Below are positions 1 to 5,659 of a stretch of DNA of 5,897 nucleotides, piece after piece; within the stretch, counting starts at the first letter, position 1, and the number at the start of each line of letters is the position of its first letter. The DNA comes from FEN-1219 sp964457725 (GTDB lineage Bacteria > Pseudomonadota > Gammaproteobacteria > Steroidobacterales > Rariloculaceae), in assembly GCA_964457725.1 (NCBI GenBank), contig CAYWGQ010000207.1, forward strand, positions 1 to 5,897, given 5' to 3'. The translations under genes were made by a program, and so were the position numbers. A model generated the notes under the pieces. It had not been told where the DNA came from and made no database searches. It saw only the letters and a program-made list of their open reading frames with translations.

Positions 1-241
1 TCAAGCCGACCAGCGCCCACTCCTTCGTCTGGACGCCGATCTCGTCGAGCATCTCGGGCCCGATGCCGAGCGCGTAGAGCTCGCGCACGGCGTTCGGCTG
101 TAGATTGATGCCGAGCCCGAGCGGCTTCAGATTCGAAACGGCCTCCAGCACGACGCACGGCACCCCGATTTCGTGCAGAGTGAGCGCGACGGCGAGGCCG
201 CCGATGCCGCCGCCAGCCACGAGGACGGGTCGATGTTTCAT
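1..241 (-). CDS. FAD-dependent monooxygenase, N-terminal part (runs off the left edge)
   Basis: The first 80 codons of a class A flavin monooxygenase (p-hydroxybenzoate/salicylate hydroxylase-like) are visible; the rest lies beyond position 1. Such enzymes use NAD(P)H and O2 to hydroxylate aromatic or related substrates in the cytoplasm. The protein opens directly with a Rossmann beta strand followed by the dinucleotide-binding GxGxxG (residues 10-15, GGGIGG). Glu33, at the end of the second strand, is the expected FAD ribose ligand. The stretch LGLGINLQPNAVREL (residues 41-55) matches the conserved segment after that glutamate in this family. No signal peptide is present. The ATG at 241-239 is chosen because the fold starts at once after it; no good Shine-Dalgarno sequence precedes it. 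It lies 163 nt downstream of the VOC gene on the same strand, so co-transcription is possible, but a candidate promoter also lies in the gap. Substrate cannot be inferred from this fragment. Confidence 0.88.
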   Translation of the reverse strand, partial: MKHRPVLVAGGGIGGLAVALTLHEIGVPCVVLEAVSNLKPLGLGINLQPNAVRELYALGIGPEMLDEIGVQTKEWALVGL

Positions 242-295
242 GGAAGATCGCGGAGCGGGGCTTTCTGCTCGAATCGTTCTAATGATTTGCCCGGT

Positions 296-327
296 ATTGT
301 ATAGGACTCGAACGGCCCTCGCGTCAT
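296..327 (-). promoter_or_regulatory. possible promoter for the flavin monooxygenase gene
   Basis: Reading the minus strand, ATGACG (327-322) is followed after 18 nt by TATACA (303-298), overlapped by TACAAT (301-296). These are partial matches to a sigma-70 -35 and -10. The start codon lies about 50 nt downstream. The match is moderate and untested, and read-through from the VOC gene is equally possible. Confidence 0.28.
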
Positions 328-360
328 AGAAGGCGATGATAGCGGTGATCGCCGCGAGGG
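316..360. repeat. nested inverted repeat between the VOC and monooxygenase genes
   Basis: A perfect 8-bp inverted repeat, CCCTCGCG at 316-323 and CGCGAGGG at 353-360, encloses a second stem, GCGAT at 333-337 with ATCGC at 348-352. It could fold into a two-tier hairpin in RNA. No T-run follows on either strand, so it does not look like a standard intrinsic terminator. The outer arm at 316-323 overlaps the -35 candidate for the monooxygenase, so it could be an attenuating, RNA-stabilising or protein-binding element. The function is unknown. Confidence 0.5.
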
Positions 361-404
361 TCCGCCGCGCGCTACCTCGAGCGGCAGGCTGCGTCGGAAA
401 GCCC

Positions 405-1274
405 CTAGCCGGCCACGACCTCGAGCGTGATGCCGTAGTTGTCGCGGAAGCGGATCAGCGACGGCGCCGCCGTGAGAATCTCGGCGCCGGCCGCTCGCAA
501 AAGCGGCGCCACCGCCGCGCTGTCGAACGCCGCGACCTTGATGCCGAACCGCACGAACTGCGGCGCTGCACCTCGCGCGACAGGCTCGATGCCGATGCGC
601 GTGTCCCGCGCGAGGTTGAACCACACGCGCTCCGGTACGTCCGGATCGCGCGATTCTATGCCTTCCCCATACAAGAAACGGTAATAGCGCAGCGCGCGCT
701 CCGAATCGCTGACCGCGATCAGCACGTGGTCGAGCCCGAGCGGCGTCAGCGGTGCGTCGTTTGCAACCTCGAGCGTCGACGGCGTGGCCGCCGTCACGAG
801 CCCAGCCGGCGGCACGAAGAGCTGCAGCTCGAGGCCGTCCGGATCCGGAATCAGGCCGAAGCGGCCCTCCGGCCCCGGATGACCCGCCGCTGCGAGCTCT
901 TTGCCGATGGCGGCGAGGTCCGCCGATTCCGCGAGCACGCAGTAATGGCCCACGGCAGTGGGGCGGCCATTCGCCGCGCCGATCGCGATATAGCCCACCT
1001 GCCGGTCGGGCGGCAAATCTCCGAGCAGCACGAAGTAGCGCTTGCCGCCGCGGAAGTCCTGCTCGTGCAGCGCCGAGGAGAACACGCGTTTGTAGAAGCG
1101 CGCGGACGCGGCGGTGTCGGGCACTACGATATCGAGATGCTCGAGCCCGAGATTCTCGAGCGGCAGCGCAGCGCCGGCCTGGCCGTGAGCTTGCCGATGC
1201 AGCAGCGCCGCGCCGACGCCGGCACACAACGCACCGAGTAACGAGCGTCGCCGAATGCGCGGTACGGTTGGCAT
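405..1274 (-). CDS. Tat-exported protein with two VOC domains
   Basis: A 289-residue protein. Residues 1-31 are a twin-arginine signal: RRRSLLGAL at 8-16, then a short hydrophobic stretch and small residues near 29-33. Two vicinal-oxygen-chelate domains follow, roughly 43-155 and 179-288, each beginning with the LxHxxI(V/A)V strand. Domain 1 keeps a plausible metal triad: His46, His110 and Glu149. Domain 2 has His183 and Glu285, but the second ligand position aligns with Arg242. VOC proteins include glyoxalases, extradiol dioxygenases and resistance or binding proteins, so the reaction cannot be named. The ATG at 1274 is preferred over an in-frame ATG at 1406 because it places the twin arginines at the N terminus and has GGTGA four bases upstream; the longer version adds 44 Arg-rich residues and would bury the signal. 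The gene is divergent from the esterase and upstream of the flavin monooxygenase on the same strand, suggesting a joint catabolic role. Confidence 0.9.
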   Translation of the reverse strand: MPTVPRIRRRSLLGALCAGVGAALLHRQAHGQAGAALPLENLGLEHLDIVVPDTAASARFYKRVFSSALHEQDFRGGKRYFVLLGDLPPDRQVGYIAIGAANGRPTAVGHYCVLAESADLAAIGKELAAAGHPGPEGRFGLIPDPDGLELQLFVPPAGLVTAATPSTLEVANDAPLTPLGLDHVLIAVSDSERALRYYRFLYGEGIESRDPDVPERVWFNLARDTRIGIEPVARGAAPQFVRFGIKVAAFDSAAVAPLLRAAGAEILTAAPSLIRFRDNYGITLEVVAG

Positions 1275-1302
1275 CACTTCACCGAATGGAAGCCCCCGAG
1301 CA

Positions 1303-1308
1303 AGTATA
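1303..1308 (-). promoter_or_regulatory. possible -10 box for the VOC gene
   Basis: TATACT on the minus strand lies 28 nt before the VOC start codon, which would give a leader of about 22 nt. No convincing -35 sequence is seen 16-18 nt further upstream, so an activator or another sigma factor might be needed. This is a weak call. Confidence 0.3.
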
Positions 1309-1402
1309 GCCCTCAGCGGGCGAATGCCGCCGTCTCGATGGCGTTCACCGTCGCGGCGTTGCCGACGTCGCTCCTCCCGGGACGGTGCGGTCGGGACGAC
1401 CC

Positions 1403-1414
1403 GCAATCGATTGC
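1403..1414. promoter_or_regulatory. 12-bp perfect palindrome, candidate operator
   Basis: GCAATCGATTGC is a perfect palindrome in the 193-nt gap between the divergent VOC and esterase genes. It overlaps the first four bases of the candidate esterase -35 (1411-1416), the expected place for a repressor site. No regulator gene is in the window, so the binding protein is unknown. A 12-bp palindrome can arise by chance, but its position makes it notable. Confidence 0.4.
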
Positions 1415-1438
1415 AAACCGCGCCCGCGTCACTATCAT
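1411..1438 (+). promoter_or_regulatory. candidate sigma-70 promoter of the esterase gene
   Basis: TTGCAA at 1411-1416 (4 of 6 consensus) and TATCAT at 1433-1438 (5 of 6) are separated by 16 nt. The predicted transcription start near 1445 would give a leader of about 22 nt that still contains the GGGAG ribosome binding site at 1456-1460. Confidence 0.5.
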
Positions 1439-1467
1439 CGGAAGCGCGCCTGCGTGGGAGACGTGCA

Positions 1468-2532
1468 ATGATCGAGCGCTACCGCCGCTGCTTCGCAGGG
1501 ATGCTCGCCGTCGTGTCGCTTGCCGTGGCAAGCCCGCTCGCCGCGCAACCGCCCGCCGGAAAGCTCGAGCGGATTCGCGTGCCGGGACCGTCCCTCGAAG
1601 GCAATCTCGAGGGTGACGACGCGACGCGCGACGTCTTCGTCTACCTGCCGCCCAGCTATTCGCGCGATACGCGCCGCCGTTATCCGGTCGTCATCTTCTT
1701 GCACGGTTACACCTCGACGGCCGAGGCGTACGTGCGCACGCTCGCCTTGCCGCAATCGGCCGACAACGCCATTGCGGGCGGCGCGCGAGAGATGATCGTC
1801 GTGCTGCCCGATGCGTTCACGGCCTACAGCGGGAGCATGTACTCGAGCTCCGTGACGACGGGCGATTGGGAGAGCTATATCGCCGGCGATCTGGTCGACT
1901 ACATCGACACCCACTACCGCACGCTCGCGCGGCGCGAGAGCCGAGGCTTGAGCGGCCATTCGATGGGCGGCTACGGCACGGTGCGGATCGGAATGAAGCG
2001 TCCCGATGCGTTCGGCGCGCTCTACGCCATGAGCTCGTGCTGCTTGCTGATCGACCCCGCGCGCGGCGGCGACGTCGTGATGCGCGCTGCACGCGAGCGG
2101 ACCGCGGCGGCGCCCGCATCGGACGCAGAGCGGGGGCGCCCCGATCCTTCGGCCGGCTTCGCGAACGCGCTATCGGCGCAAGCGGCGGCCTGGGCGCCGA
2201 ACCCCGACAACCCGCCCCAGTACTTCGATCTGCCGTTCAAGAACGGCGAGCTCGATCCGCTCGTCGCGGCGAAGTGGTTGGCCAACGCGCCGCTGCTCAT
2301 GGTCGATCAGTACGTCCCGAGCTTGAAGCGCTACCGTGCGATCGCGCTCGACGTCGGCAACGCCGACCCGCTGCGCGAAGACAACGTGAACCTCGCTGCC
2401 GCCCTGACGCGTCTGCGCGTGCCGCACACGTTCGAGGAGTACGAGGGCGACCACGGCAATCGCGTTCGCGAGCGGTTCGCAGCGAGGGTGCTGCCGTTCT
2501 TCTCGGAGCATCTCGACACCGGCGGGCGTTAG
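1468..2532 (+). CDS. secreted serine esterase, esterase D/FrmB/antigen 85-type alpha/beta hydrolase
   Basis: A 354-residue protein with an N-terminal Sec signal peptide (charged RYRR at 4-7, hydrophobic 11-21, likely cleavage after Ala26 before Gln27). The mature part fits the putative-esterase family (PF00756): DVFVYLPPSY at 55-64, the oxyanion-side strand VVIFLHGY at 74-81, the nucleophile elbow GHSMGG at 163-168 with Ser165, a likely catalytic aspartate in DVGNADPL (Asp300 favoured) and His329 in GDHGN at 327-331. The complete triad argues for an active carboxylesterase or acyl hydrolase in the periplasm or outside the cell; S-formylglutathione hydrolase is unlikely because that enzyme is cytoplasmic. 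An insert at about 194-250, between nucleophile and acid, may form a lid that shapes the substrate site. The ATG at 1468 is chosen for its GGGAG site seven bases upstream and the signal peptide directly after it; the frame is open further upstream but that part is not protein-like. It is divergent from the VOC gene and convergent with the DUF3237 gene. Confidence 0.93.
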   Translation: MIERYRRCFAGMLAVVSLAVASPLAAQPPAGKLERIRVPGPSLEGNLEGDDATRDVFVYLPPSYSRDTRRRYPVVIFLHGYTSTAEAYVRTLALPQSADNAIAGGAREMIVVLPDAFTAYSGSMYSSSVTTGDWESYIAGDLVDYIDTHYRTLARRESRGLSGHSMGGYGTVRIGMKRPDAFGALYAMSSCCLLIDPARGGDVVMRAARERTAAAPASDAERGRPDPSAGFANALSAQAAAWAPNPDNPPQYFDLPFKNGELDPLVAAKWLANAPLLMVDQYVPSLKRYRAIALDVGNADPLREDNVNLAAALTRLRVPHTFEEYEGDHGNRVRERFAARVLPFFSEHLDTGGR

Positions 2533-2581
2533 GCGGCGTGATGACGCGCTCCGATGACGGCACGCAAGTGCGACGAGAGAC

Positions 2582-3607
2582 TCAGCGAGGATTCACACTC
2601 TCGTAGAACGTGAGCGCGACGCCGCCCTCCCCCCTCCCCGGGTTCGAGCTCAGGTACAGGCCCGAGTTGAGGTAGGCGTAGGGCCCGTCGACGCGCGCCT
2701 CGAACGTCGGCACGAGCGCGCCGAAGCCGCCGCCGTTGCGCACGATGATGAGCTCGCCGTCGTCGGTCTCCCAGAGATAGTGCGCGTCGATCGCCGCCGG
2801 CGGCGGTGCGAGAAGCTGATAGTCCGCGCCGCCCATGAGCACCTTGCCGTTGATGCGCCCGTTCACCGTGCCGCCCGTGATCGGAATGATGTTGCGCTCG
2901 CCGCGCTTGCTCGAGCCCACCCTCTGGGACGGCGCGAGCGTCACGTTTTCCGTGATCAGAACGTCGCCTTGCTCCTCGCCTTCTCCCTTCTCGCGATACC
3001 CCCACGGCTGCGCCGGAGCGCTCGTGGGCTTCACGATCGAGATGCCGCCGACGACGGCGACGCTCGACACGTCGTAGACCGCGAGATGCAGCGACTTCTG
3101 CGCCGCGCGCAGCGTACGGCGCGCGACGAACTTGCCCGTGTTGAGCCACGCATGGGCGCTCTCGTTCGGCGCTTCGAAGTCCATGACGACTCGCACGTCG
3201 TGCGCGCCGGGCCCGGTGCCGGCGTTGCGCGCGTAGATGTAGCTGCCGTCGGACGCCTGCAGCACGAGCGCCTGCTCGATCTCGACGCCCTCGTTCGCGA
3301 GCACGAGCTCGAAATCGAGCGCGCCGGGCGCAACCGTGCCCGTGAGCCGCTGCCCTGCGATGGAGCCCTCGAGCCCGATCGCGACGCTCCGGAGCCCGTA
3401 CGGCGTCCGGCCGATCGCGACCGCGCGCTCGAGCGGAATCTCGATCTCGAACACGAGACTCCCGGCCTCCGGCGTCGGGATTCCTTCCGGCATGCCGCAG
3501 TCCCAGCTCGGGTGGGGAATCAGCACGGTAGCGGGGGCTTGCGCGCACGCCGCTTGCGCGGCGAGCGCGAGCCCGAGCGCGGCGCAGGCGAGCCGTCTAG
3601 CGCCCAT
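2582..3607 (-). CDS. secreted protein with two tandem DUF3237 domains
   Basis: A 341-residue protein with a signal peptide at 1-22 (RR at 4-5, hydrophobic 7-17, ACA before Gln23; Cys21 does not sit in a strict lipobox). Two DUF3237-like repeats follow. Copy 1 (about 50-182) has RTPYGLR at 67-73, a G-x-x-x-G-x-x-L-x-G segment at 81-90, SDGSYIYARNAG at 119-130 and WLNTGKFVA at 154-162. Copy 2 (about 214-337) has GGTVNGRINGKVLMGGADY at 245-263, DDGELIIVRNGG at 282-293 and YLNSGLYLS at 312-320. The shared order of motifs supports an old internal duplication. DUF3237 is a beta-barrel-like family without an established reaction, usually a single domain of about 150 residues. The ATG at 3607 has GGAG six bases upstream and leads directly into the signal; ATGs at 3646 and 3757 lack this. 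The linker at about 200-215 is charged (EKGEGEEQG). The gene ends 49 nt from the convergent esterase. Confidence 0.85.
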   Translation of the reverse strand: MGARRLACAALGLALAAQAACAQAPATVLIPHPSWDCGMPEGIPTPEAGSLVFEIEIPLERAVAIGRTPYGLRSVAIGLEGSIAGQRLTGTVAPGALDFELVLANEGVEIEQALVLQASDGSYIYARNAGTGPGAHDVRVVMDFEAPNESAHAWLNTGKFVARRTLRAAQKSLHLAVYDVSSVAVVGGISIVKPTSAPAQPWGYREKGEGEEQGDVLITENVTLAPSQRVGSSKRGERNIIPITGGTVNGRINGKVLMGGADYQLLAPPPAAIDAHYLWETDDGELIIVRNGGGFGALVPTFEARVDGPYAYLNSGLYLSSNPGRGEGGVALTFYESVNPR

Positions 3608-3665
3608 CGCCCGCTCCGGCGGAGCGGTACGCGACCGCTTCGGCATCGACCAGCACACCACGCAT
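3597..3665 (-). CDS. possible 22-codon leader ORF overlapping the DUF3237 start
   Basis: An ATG at 3665 follows a G-rich GGGGGGA ribosome-binding-like run with about seven bases of spacing, better than the site of the main gene. It encodes MRGVLVDAEAVAYRSAGAGDGR and stops with TAG at 3599-3597, 11 nt inside the DUF3237 gene, whose ATG is at 3607. Such an overlap is typical of translational coupling or leader-peptide control. The peptide has no recognised motif and such a short ORF may be chance, so this is a hypothesis. Confidence 0.3.
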   Translation of the reverse strand: MRGVLVDAEAVAYRSAGAGDGR

Positions 3666-3793
3666 ACGATTTCCCCCCGACGTTCCAGAGCGGCAAGAGT
3701 AGCGTAAGCCTCGCGCTTTTCGTCTAGCACCCGGGGCCTTTTCGCCTTCCTCGGCAATTTTCAATGGCGGGGCGGGACTGACGCTCGGCCGAT

Positions 3794-3815
3794 TGCTACG
3801 ATGGATAACGATAAC
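3794..3815 (+). promoter_or_regulatory. possible extended -10 promoter and GATAAC direct repeat
   Basis: TGC followed by TACGAT (3794-3802) resembles an extended -10 element; no -35 is evident. It is followed by two adjacent GATAAC copies (3804-3809 and 3810-3815). Transcription from here would give a leader of about 90 nt before the ATG at 3901. This lies within the 293-nt divergent gap (3608-3900) between the DUF3237 gene and the next gene. I see nothing else convincing in that gap apart from the leader ORF on the other strand. Confidence 0.2.
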
Positions 3816-3900
3816 ACCCGGTGAGGCGGCAGCCGGCCGATGTGCTCGTACCCCACGTATCCGCGTTACGTCGGCGGCCCCGCGGACGCCGCGAGCTCCC

Positions 3901-5352
3901 ATGTTTGCGCCACACCGTCTTCGCGTCGCCGCTGACGCGGCGTCGAGCGGCACTCGACCGCGTAGAGCAACGTTGCCGCTCGCGCTGGCGCTCGCCGTGC
4001 TCGCGGCCGCGCCGCTCGCGCAAGGCCAGGAGTCGCCGCAACGGACCAGCGTCGGGCGCGGCTGGCCCGTGCTCGTAAACGAGCTCGCCTACGTCAGCGG
4101 CGGCCTCGAAGGCGAAGGCGAGCAGGCCGCCTGGGACGGCAAAGTGCCCGACGGCGTCGTGCCGCTCGAGCGCGACCTCTTCACCACGAAGGACTTCTAT
4201 CTCGACCGCGACCTCTGGTCCGATCCGCGCTACTTCCGCTGCAACAGCCCGTCGACGCTGCAGGCCATGTGGGGCGCCGACCTCGCGACGGCGCGCGTGC
4301 TGATCGGCACGTCGCCGCCCGAGAGCGCCTCGTGGGGCCGCTGCGAGATCGACTACCCGCGCGAGGCCATCGTTTCGCCATACCCGTTCGAGACGGCACG
4401 AGAGCACTACGAGGCGTTGCTCGCCGAGACGACGGCGAACGGCGGCCCGACGGTCTACACGCGCGAGAACCCGCCGCCCGATTGGAACGGCCGCTACAGC
4501 CGCGCCGTCTCGCTCGCGTTCATGGCGAGGCGTGCCGGCGGAACCTACGAAGCGCCCGCGCACCTCGCCGAGCCGCCGCAGTGGTTCTTCACGTCGATCA
4601 ACCAGACCTCGACGATCCTGTCGCTACTGACGCCCGAGTACCAGAAACGCACGGTGCAGATGCACTATCACCAGAGCGTGAACAACGCGCCGCTCTGGCC
4701 CGCGCAATTCTGCTGGCCCGACGGGTTCATGCGGCTCTTCTCGCGCCAGGCGCACCTCGCGATGGACTTCGTGACGACGCCCGAGCGCGTACAGCTCATG
4801 GCGAGCAGCGCCGAGAACTTCATCCGCCACTTCAACATCGGGCGCAAATTCGACACGAGCGGCTCGGTGCCGCGGCTGGGAGAGGACGTGCCGCGGTGGT
4901 TCGGCGAGAGCATCGGGTTCTGGGACGGCGACACCTTGATTACCTGGACGTCGAACGTGATCCCGTGGATCACGCACGGCGTGTTCGAGTTCTCGGGTCG
5001 CATGCAGACCGTCGAAATCTTCTCGCCACGACACGGACCGGACGGCGAGCTCGCCGGCATCGAGCACGAAATCGTGCTCTACGACGAAGAAGCGTTCGTG
5101 CAGCCGCTACGGCTCGTCCAAGTGCACATCAAGACGGGCGAGCTCGAGGACGTCGAGCCGTTCGTCTACAACCGCTGCATTCAGACGATCTTCCCCGTCG
5201 AGGGCAGGCCGCTGCCGCTCGCGCCCGGCGTCACGTTCGAGTACACGGTTCCGGACATGTACGGCCGCCCCTGGGCGCAGATCTGGGAGCGCTACTTCGA
5301 GGACGGGATGCAGCGGCCCGGTGACGAGTCGATCTTCGACTTCTCGCGCTAG
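3901..5352 (+). CDS. secreted protein of unknown function with WDGDTL motif
   Basis: A 483-residue protein whose exact family I do not recognise. The N terminus has a long charged region (RPRR at 19-22), a hydrophobic core at about 25-39 and a likely cleavage near LAQGQ at 39-43, so export by Sec is expected. The most distinctive stretch is GESIGFWDGDTLITWT at 335-350; similar G-x-S-x-G-x-W-x-G-D-T-L segments recur in uncharacterised secreted proteins of Gammaproteobacteria, sphingomonads and Acidobacteria. The region 226-275 is rich in Trp, Phe, Tyr and His, and MHYHQ at 254-258 could bind a metal or ligand, though this is not demonstrated. Only four cysteines remain (114, 148, 271, 426), which could form two disulfides in the periplasm. 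No nucleotide-binding or known catalytic motif is seen. The ATG at 3901 has only a weak GAG six bases upstream; a TTG at 3793 in the same frame would add 36 residues that do not resemble a leader. It is divergent from the DUF3237 gene and may be functionally linked to it. Confidence 0.85.
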   Translation: MFAPHRLRVAADAASSGTRPRRATLPLALALAVLAAAPLAQGQESPQRTSVGRGWPVLVNELAYVSGGLEGEGEQAAWDGKVPDGVVPLERDLFTTKDFYLDRDLWSDPRYFRCNSPSTLQAMWGADLATARVLIGTSPPESASWGRCEIDYPREAIVSPYPFETAREHYEALLAETTANGGPTVYTRENPPPDWNGRYSRAVSLAFMARRAGGTYEAPAHLAEPPQWFFTSINQTSTILSLLTPEYQKRTVQMHYHQSVNNAPLWPAQFCWPDGFMRLFSRQAHLAMDFVTTPERVQLMASSAENFIRHFNIGRKFDTSGSVPRLGEDVPRWFGESIGFWDGDTLITWTSNVIPWITHGVFEFSGRMQTVEIFSPRHGPDGELAGIEHEIVLYDEEAFVQPLRLVQVHIKTGELEDVEPFVYNRCIQTIFPVEGRPLPLAPGVTFEYTVPDMYGRPWAQIWERYFEDGMQRPGDESIFDFSR

Positions 5353-5360
5353 CGCGGGAA
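5341..5360 (+). terminator. hairpin across the stop codon, possible terminator
   Basis: TTCTCGCG (5341-5348) pairs with CGCGGGAA (5353-5360) as eight pairs, one of them U-G, around the loop CUAG that contains the TAG stop. The central 12 bp (5345-5356) are a perfect palindrome. A second, partly exclusive stem GAACG/CGTTC (5358-5362 and 5369-5373) follows. There is no T-run, so this may protect the 3' end or slow the polymerase rather than act as a classic intrinsic terminator. Confidence 0.35.
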
Positions 5361-5659
5361 CGTACGCGCGTTCTGTCAAGGTTGCCGCCGCACGCGCAGG
5401 GATAAGCTAGCTCGAGGCCGCTTTTGCGCCCAGCTCGAGAGCGTTGCTCGGTCGAAAGCCACGTGCCGCCGTGCCGCGCGCAACATCGCCCGTCTCCTGC
5501 GTCGAGAAGCACGCGATCCCGTCGACGATCACGAATCAAAACAGCGGCGCCTGCGGCGGGGCACGGGCTCCGAGCGCGACTGTCAGTGTCTCCTCCCCGC
5601 CCTGCTCCCGACGGAGTCCGTTTAACGAAACGAACAAGTCCTTTTATAACGCCGTGACA
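5353..5659. other. 307-nt intergenic stretch without a convincing gene
   Basis: No reading frame here looks like a real protein. The frame of the downstream methyltransferase is open from 5411 and has a GTG at 5471, but the translation up to about 5615 is a Ser/Pro/Ala/Arg-rich string typical of non-coding GC-rich DNA. AGCTCGAG occurs twice (5409-5416 and 5432-5439); because CTCGAG is self-complementary the two copies can pair around an inner CGC-TTTT-GCG hairpin. The last 40 nt become AT-richer and hold a promoter candidate. No tRNA-like fold was found. Confidence 0.6.
5622..5650 (+). promoter_or_regulatory. candidate sigma-70 promoter for the methyltransferase-like gene
   Basis: TTAACG at 5622-5627 (4 of 6) and TATAAC at 5645-5650 (5 of 6) are separated by 17 nt, the ideal spacing. 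Transcription would begin near 5657, only about three bases before the ATG at 5660, predicting a nearly leaderless mRNA. This fits the lack of a ribosome binding site before that ATG. Confidence 0.5.

Noticed and set aside
306..315. GTTCGAGTCC on the minus strand, resembling a tRNA T-loop
   Set aside because: The flanking bases do not form a T-stem and no acceptor or anticodon arms can be drawn around it.
238..1227. Long minus-strand reading frame of 329 codons overlapping the VOC gene in another frame
   Set aside because: Its translation is dominated by Arg, Ala and Gly with no motif, typical of a shadow frame in GC-rich DNA; the VOC frame has clear domain motifs.
336..1241. Plus-strand reading frame of 301 codons antisense to the VOC gene
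   Set aside because: Arg- and His-rich translation without domain features; entirely antisense to a well-supported gene.
1275..1406. N-terminal extension of the VOC protein to an ATG at 1406
   Set aside because: The added 44 residues are Arg-rich and would bury the Tat signal; the shorter start has a better ribosome binding site.
2533..2581. Possible bidirectional terminator between the convergent esterase and DUF3237 genes
   Set aside because: Only a 4-bp stem (GCAC/GTGC) is found and there is no T-run, too weak to call.
2529..3548. Minus-strand frame of 339 codons overlapping the DUF3237 gene
   Set aside because: Almost wholly Arg/Ala/Gly, no motifs, and it lies in a different frame from the convincing DUF3237 repeats.
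3796..4563. Minus-strand frame of 255 codons antisense to the WDGDTL protein gene
   Set aside because: Low-complexity Arg/Ala/Val translation with no signal or domain; the plus-strand protein has a signal peptide and balanced composition.
5382..5408. TTGCCG and a following TAAGCT as a second promoter right of the WDGDTL gene
   Set aside because: The -10 match is only three of six with 15-nt spacing and there is no convincing gene directly downstream.
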